A stretch of 64,000 bases of DNA, taken from Batkoa obscura. Its lineage: Eukaryota > Entomophthoromycota > Entomophthoromycetes > Entomophthorales > Batkoaceae. Shown one piece after another: positions 59,261 to 64,000 of the stretch. A program made the translations under genes and the position numbers. Location: assembly GCA_030770535.1 (NCBI GenBank), contig JASVEC010000024.1, forward strand, positions 496,001-560,000. The letters are read 5' to 3'. The stretch's first letter is position 1. Each line of letters begins with the position of its first letter. Below the pieces are notes generated by a model that made no database searches, was not told where the DNA came from, and was given only the letters and a program-made list of their open reading frames with translations.

Positions 59261-59974
59261 TAAAAATTTGAATGTTAAAAAAGTAAGACAGTTTTAGATA
59301 AAGTTTTAATTGTACTAATTTTGGTACTTGAACGGAATAATTAATTGGAGTGTTGATTTAATCAAATAGAATTACCAAAGGATATATATAGATTTTAGAA
59401 TTATAGCTCATCTCTTATCTGATACTCTAATAACGATCTTTTCCAGTAATTTTGAATTTATCTTATTAAATTCGATTATTTCGATATTACATTTAAAAAA
59501 TACAATTTACTTTTCAAAGCAATAAGTTTATAATGATGATCTCTATTAGTTAATTAAAAGAGTGTTTTTTCTATTTCAGTTTAAGTATTTGATCAATTTT
59601 GAGTTTAAAAATTAAAATAATTAAAAAATTATCCTATTAGATTCAGAGTGATATGAACTTTTACTATTATAGCAAATTATGATCAAAAGCATGCTTCTTG
59701 ATTCAGTGTTTATATAATAAAGTAAATCATACCATTATTGTATATCTGATTCGCTTAATATACTTCTTCAAATTAGCTAGTACTCGTAGTTTTTATTTTT
59801 TATTTATTTTTTAAACCATTTATTTTTTATTTAATCACTAGATTAAAAGAACTAATAAACAACCCACAATAAATCCAATATTAATCCAAAATTCAAATTT
59901 ACAAAAAATGTCTAAAAAAATAAACCTCAAGCCATTAAATCCCTTGTTTTAATAAAACTCAACGAGTCCCAATA
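59261..59974. other. Spacer upstream of eIF3e
   Basis: AT-rich promoter region between two divergent loci. Nothing else recognised. Confidence 0.4.
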
Positions 59975-61622
59975 ATGGCCGAATATGATTTAACCGCGAA
60001 GATGGTACCTTATTTGGACCGTCATCTTACCTTTCCATTATTAGAATTTTTATCGATCAATGAGGTAGCTTTGGTTATTTGAAGATATACAATAAATTTA
60101 ACATATAAACTTAGATCTATAACTCTACTGATGTCACAAAAGCCAAGTACGATTTACTTTCCAAAACAAATATGGTGGATTTTACTGCCAAACTTTATAA
60201 GGAATTGAACAGTACTGAAGAGGTTCCAGAAGGTAGTTTAAAAAGCAAGAGTATTATCAACATGGTATTAACAAGAATTTAGAGTTTATTGTCAAACGTG
60301 AGAAAGTGTTAAGTAACTTAGAGGAATTAAATAAGCAAGCTCAAAAAGTTATGGATGTTATTGAAAACCCAGAAGTTATTTCGGCCTTACGTCAGGACAA
60401 AGAGTTTAACTTGAAGTTTTTAAATGAGAATCATGATGTAAGTTGATTATAAAATATAATAGACAATAGAAGGTAGTTTTACGATGAATTAAAATACTCA
60501 TTTTTTTATTTAAGTTTGATGCAAAATCAATTGAAACTTTATATAAGTTTGGACAGTTTCAGTTTAGCTGTGGTAACTATGGTGGTTGTTCTGAAATGCT
60601 TTATCACTTTCAAGTTTTGGTAATTTTATAAATGAATCGTTTTGATAAGCTTTACTTAATTTTTATAGTCCGTAGATGATAACTTATTATTATCTTCTCT
60701 TTGGGGTAGATTAGCTTCTGAGATTCTTACTGGAAACTGGGATAATGCTTTTACAGAGTTACAAAAAGTGAAAGATTCTATTGAAACAAACGTAATATTA
60801 TAATTTAATATGAAAAACAGGGTACTTATATTTATATAGAGAGATACTTCTTCCATTCATCAACTTCATCAAAGAACTTTCCTCATCCATTGGTCCTTAT
60901 TTGTATTCTTTAATCATCAAAAGGGTAAAGAATATTTGTTAGATTTATTTTTCCAACCTCAATATATCAACACTATACAAACTTCATGTCCATGGATTTT
61001 ACGTTATATATCTGCAGCTGCTATTATCAACCGTCGTCGTAAGAATGTTATCAAAGATTTGATTAAAATAGTACAACAAGAAGCACATGCTTACAATGAC
61101 CCTATCACTCAGTTTACAGAAGCACTTTATGTAAGATTTGACTTTGATGAAGCTCAATCTAAACTTAAAGAATGCGAAAATCTTTTTGCCAATGATTTCT
61201 TTTTAGTTTCTTCACTTGATGAGTTCCTTGAAAACGCTCGTACCTTAATCTTAGAAGCTTATTGTCGTATTAATCAACGTATCAACATTACACAGCTTGC
61301 TAAATTACTCAATTTATCACCTGAAGAAGGCGAAAAATGGATTGTCAACCTTATCCGCGATGCTAGAGTTGACGCTAAGATTGATTTTAATGATAATTCA
61401 GTAGTGATGAACCCTATCAATACATCAATCTATCGTCAAATGATTGAAAAGACTAGGGACGCTGTTTTCCAAACTCAAATTATAGCGAATGGCATCGAGA
61501 AGAGAGACAATGCTATTGCTGATGTTAATAAGGATCAATCAAAAGCTAAGAACAACTCAAATCGTCGTCATAATAATAAAGAAGCTGCTGGTGCTCATCG
61601 TCAAGGACAAACCAAAGCTTAA
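59975..61622 (+). CDS. Translation initiation factor 3 subunit e (INT6)
   Basis: Six exons (59975-60064, 60115-60232, 60283-60437, 60515-60619, 60669-60791, 60840-61622) give 457 residues, the usual length. The start '[23 protein letters not shown]' is the signature N-terminus of eIF3e. Then come 'TNMVDFT', a helical repeat part ('[16 protein letters not shown]', '[17 protein letters not shown]'), '[19 protein letters not shown]' and '[15 protein letters not shown]', and a PCI domain ending in the winged helix '[20 protein letters not shown]'. The tail is basic and low-complexity. eIF3e is part of the eIF3 octamer core that loads mRNA on the 40S ribosome. Confidence 0.95.
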
Positions 61623-62020
61623 AGAAAGGATCAATGTTTAGTTTAAGCTTTAATATGTTTAGTAAAAGTTAATTTTAACCTTAGAATAAATGGGAAAAAG
61701 TTGGCTCTTAAAATAGATTAAGATATTTTTATGTTTAAAGAATGTATTAAAAATTATTTAGCGCATATATTTCATATTTTATTTAATAACATTATTTCTT
61801 AAAGCTTTATAATAAATTGAACATCAGGTAATTGTTATCTATTATTAATTTTATTGTTTATTTTAGACTTGAAATTGAAATATTATAAACTAATAGTTCA
61901 ACTTAGAATATTTAATGATAAAGAAAGCATATTATTAATACTTATTCAAAAACATTACTCCAAGATATAATTATTCAATTACTAATGATTTAAAATTTAC
62001 TCTGTACTTCTTTTTTGTGA
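61623..62020. other. Convergent 3' spacer
   Basis: AT-rich 3' flanks of eIF3e and the ERG27-like gene. Nothing seen. Confidence 0.4.
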
Positions 62021-63283
62021 TTATAAGGTATTCTTATCCAAATCTTTCAAATATAAATCCAAAGATTTCAGATCCTCCTGTGTAAAATCAGTAAACTTAG
62101 TTTTAACTACCTTCGATTTTCCAAAACGATCTGAAGTAGCGTCATATCTACATTTAGAGTCAATCTCACCCAGTGGAATTTCAAAAGAATACAAAATGGA
62201 AGCAGATGCATTCTTAAGGCTGATGGTAAGTTCAGGTATGCCAAATAATAATCTCATCTAGTTGAAAATTAGTATTAGTCTAAAAGAGGATGAAGTAGTA
62301 TTAGTTACGATAATCAAAGCTGGGGTCATAAAGATCATCACAAATAATGGAGGAAGCAAAGTGTTTGCTATATTACTTGCTATGACACCAGGTGAAGTAA
62401 CAATAGATGTAATTGGATAGTTTTTAGCTTTAAATTCTTGGTTGAAAAGTTCCGATAAGAGTTGTAGGCAGTATTTGTTGGAGCCATAGGGGTTTATACT
62501 TGATATAAAGTTCAATATTGTTATTATATAGTATTATTGTTAGTAACATACCTTTTCATCCCTTGTATGTCTTCAATATCGAAAAATTCTTTTTCTCCTT
62601 CTGAAGATCCAGTCCATATAATTCTAGCATCTTGGGATTTTTTTAAAACTTCAGTTAATTTTCTGATCTATAAATTATTATTATAGACTTCACTTATTGT
62701 ATTATGTTTTACCATAATATAGTGCCCATATACATTCGTATAAAAAGATTTTGAAATCTCTTTATTGATCATACTTATTCCATCATGGTTAATATACTTT
62801 GGTTTAACTGGAAAAGTTCGAATATCAAACAATAGCTGATGAACTATACCCCAATAAGAAATTCCATTTGCTATCAATGCACCAGCGTTTAAAAACAAAG
62901 TGTCTATTTTATCTTCACTAGACCAAATTAATTCAAGGAACTTAATTAAGCAGGTATTAAATTACCTTGAACTCAACTTTTTACAAGCACTTGAAATACT
63001 ATCCACGTCCGAAGTATCCAATTCCAAAGGAATTAAAACAACCTTCCCCTCTTCAATTGCTTTCTTTACAATTGGTGGCAAATTGAGTATTACTTCTTCA
63101 AATAAGGCTAAGACTCTGTCAGCATTTCTTGCTGTTCCATAGATCTTGATGTCTGTGAAACGGGTAAGTAAGGAAATCAAAATACCTTTGCCAACTGCTC
63201 TAAAATTAAACATCAGATATAAATTGACGTAAAGGATAATACAAATTATACCCTGTAATCCCTGTAATGACAACTGTTTTCAT
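62021..63283 (-). CDS. 3-ketosteroid reductase, ERG27/HSD17B7-like short-chain dehydrogenase
   Basis: Six exons (63283-63252, 63199-62966, 62917-62713, 62667-62552, 62498-62309, 62257-62021) give 337 residues. The NADP-binding start 'VVITGITGAVGKG' is a Rossmann glycine motif rebuilt across the first splice. It is followed by 'YGTARNADR', 'LELDTSDVDSI', 'LFLNAGAL' (NAG), 'SFYTNVYGHYIM', 'IIWTGSSEGE' (catalytic Ser region) and 'NPYGSNKYCLQLLS' (YxxxK). The length and the insertion with 'PVKPKYINHDGIS' fit ERG27/HSD17B7 rather than short SDRs. That enzyme reduces the 3-keto group during C-4 demethylation in ergosterol synthesis at the ER and lipid droplets. A hydrophobic stretch ('LLPPLFVMIFMTPALII') near residue 250 fits membrane contact. 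Confidence 0.85.
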
Positions 63284-63887
63284 TATTATTGTTATCGCTA
63301 TTTATAAAAAAGCATTTTGATTCTTTAAAGTAAAAAGCTTGATTTAAATGATTGGATACTTGTGGACAACAAATGGTACGATCATTTTTATTGTGACCCC
63401 TTTTTATAATAATCCTAGATTAAATTTGGAAGCATAACAAATCAATTTTAATTTTTAACATTTATGGCTATAGCAATTTTAAAAATTTATATTATTTATT
63501 TATTCTTATTATATAATGCTACTATTGTCATATAAACGCTGCTTTTTACTAAGGTTTCAAATATAGTAAAGTATCATTGTTTAAAGAACATTATATAAAG
63601 CTTTATCATAAAATTCAACTAGTTGTTTGAATTATTAAATCGAATGTTTACTTAAAAATTAACATTGAGGTGATAGATACTTTTAAAAGACTTTATAGAA
63701 TAGCCTTTAGACATCCATATTAATTATTATTACATTTGTTTATATTTTACGAACATTGTGAACTTAACGTTTAGTTTGTTTAATCCATTTAATTTATTTA
63801 GCTTAAAAACTTCAGCTATATTTTAATTTATTCTAATATTATATGTATATTTTACAAATAGTATTTAGAATTGAATCTGTATTTATA

Positions 63888-63950
63888 TGGGGATGTATTT
63901 TTGTGTTTAAGAATTTTACTAACAATTTTTCTGCTTAAATAGCACTTAAG
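63888..63950 (+). mobile_element. MITE half-element
   Basis: TGGGGATGTATTTTTGTG to the AATAGCACTTA centre, then the element stops and another in opposite orientation begins. Confidence 0.8.
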
Positions 63951-63954
63951 TATA

Positions 63955-64000
63955 CAGGGGTGTTTTTTTAGCTTCATCACTTTCCATTTTTTAAATAAAC
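63955..64000 (-). mobile_element. MITE piece cut by the window end
   Basis: CAGGGGTGTTTTTTTAGCTT through the TTTCCATTTTTTAA region, then the window ends. Opposite orientation to the piece before it. Confidence 0.75.

Larger units (their letters stand above)
63284..64000. other. Terminal spacer with MITE pieces
   Basis: Promoter side of the ERG27-like gene, then AT-rich sequence and two MITE pieces running to the window end. Confidence 0.45.

Overview
The window is a very AT-rich nuclear segment of a fungus. Genes carry many short introns (about 40-85 nt, GTAAGT-like donors, TAG/AAG acceptors), the standard code is used, and mRNA-type eukaryotic genes lie on both strands with long non-coding spacers. 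F-box/leucine-rich proteins, a fungal perilipin, MED1, a fungal MIT-domain protein and helix-turn-helix modules of the kind common in zygomycetes suggest an early-diverging lineage. A Conidiobolus-like entomophthoralean is my guess; this is inference from composition and gene families, not a database match.

Layout. 0.6-2 kb: intact F-box/LRR gene. 5.5-8.2 kb: eight-exon MIT-domain gene. 9.5-13.8 kb: tandem cytochrome P450 pair, one broken and one intact, sharing gene-conversion tracts. 16-20.8 kb: 6-pyruvoyl-tetrahydropterin synthase, PDCD2/Tsr4, a coiled-coil orphan and an endonuclease/exonuclease/phosphatase-family protein. 21.6-22.9 kb: F-box/LRR relic. 26.5-27.6 kb: perilipin. 31.7-36.2 kb: prephenate dehydratase and an eleven-exon trehalose-6-phosphate phosphatase. 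39-40.4 kb: F-box/LRR relic. 41.1-42.8 kb: DUF1766 (T5orf172/GIY-YIG-like) gene with an in-frame internal tandem duplication. 43-44.3 kb: decayed helix-turn-helix array gene. 45.9-50.4 kb: inverted copy of MED1 exon 1, cyclophilin PPIL3, TLDc/OXR1 protein, ornithine carbamoyltransferase. 51.2-52.1 kb: another decayed array gene. 52.6-55.3 kb: fourteen-exon MED1. 55.8-59.3 kb: an intact six-module helix-turn-helix array gene beside a broken tandem paralogue of the same plan. 60-63.3 kb: eIF3e and an ERG27-like 3-ketosteroid reductase.

Two things stand out. The first is a protein made almost wholly of six helix-turn-helix modules at a regular 71-73-residue period, with three decayed relatives within 16 kb. 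I cannot assign it to a named system; its regularity suggests an array DNA binder. The second is a MITE family of about 100 bp (ends TGGGG...CCCCA, near-palindromic around AGCGCT) present in more than 20 copies. A copy inside the broken P450, compared with the intact paralogue as an empty site, shows a TA target duplication.

Most complete genes are conserved housekeeping functions (translation, transcription, amino-acid, trehalose, sterol and pterin metabolism, lipid droplets) with no operon-like logic. Exon structures were built by hand from splice consensus and reading-frame continuity; all spliced models close in frame. I saw no rRNA, tRNA, CRISPR array or virus-like element that I could support.
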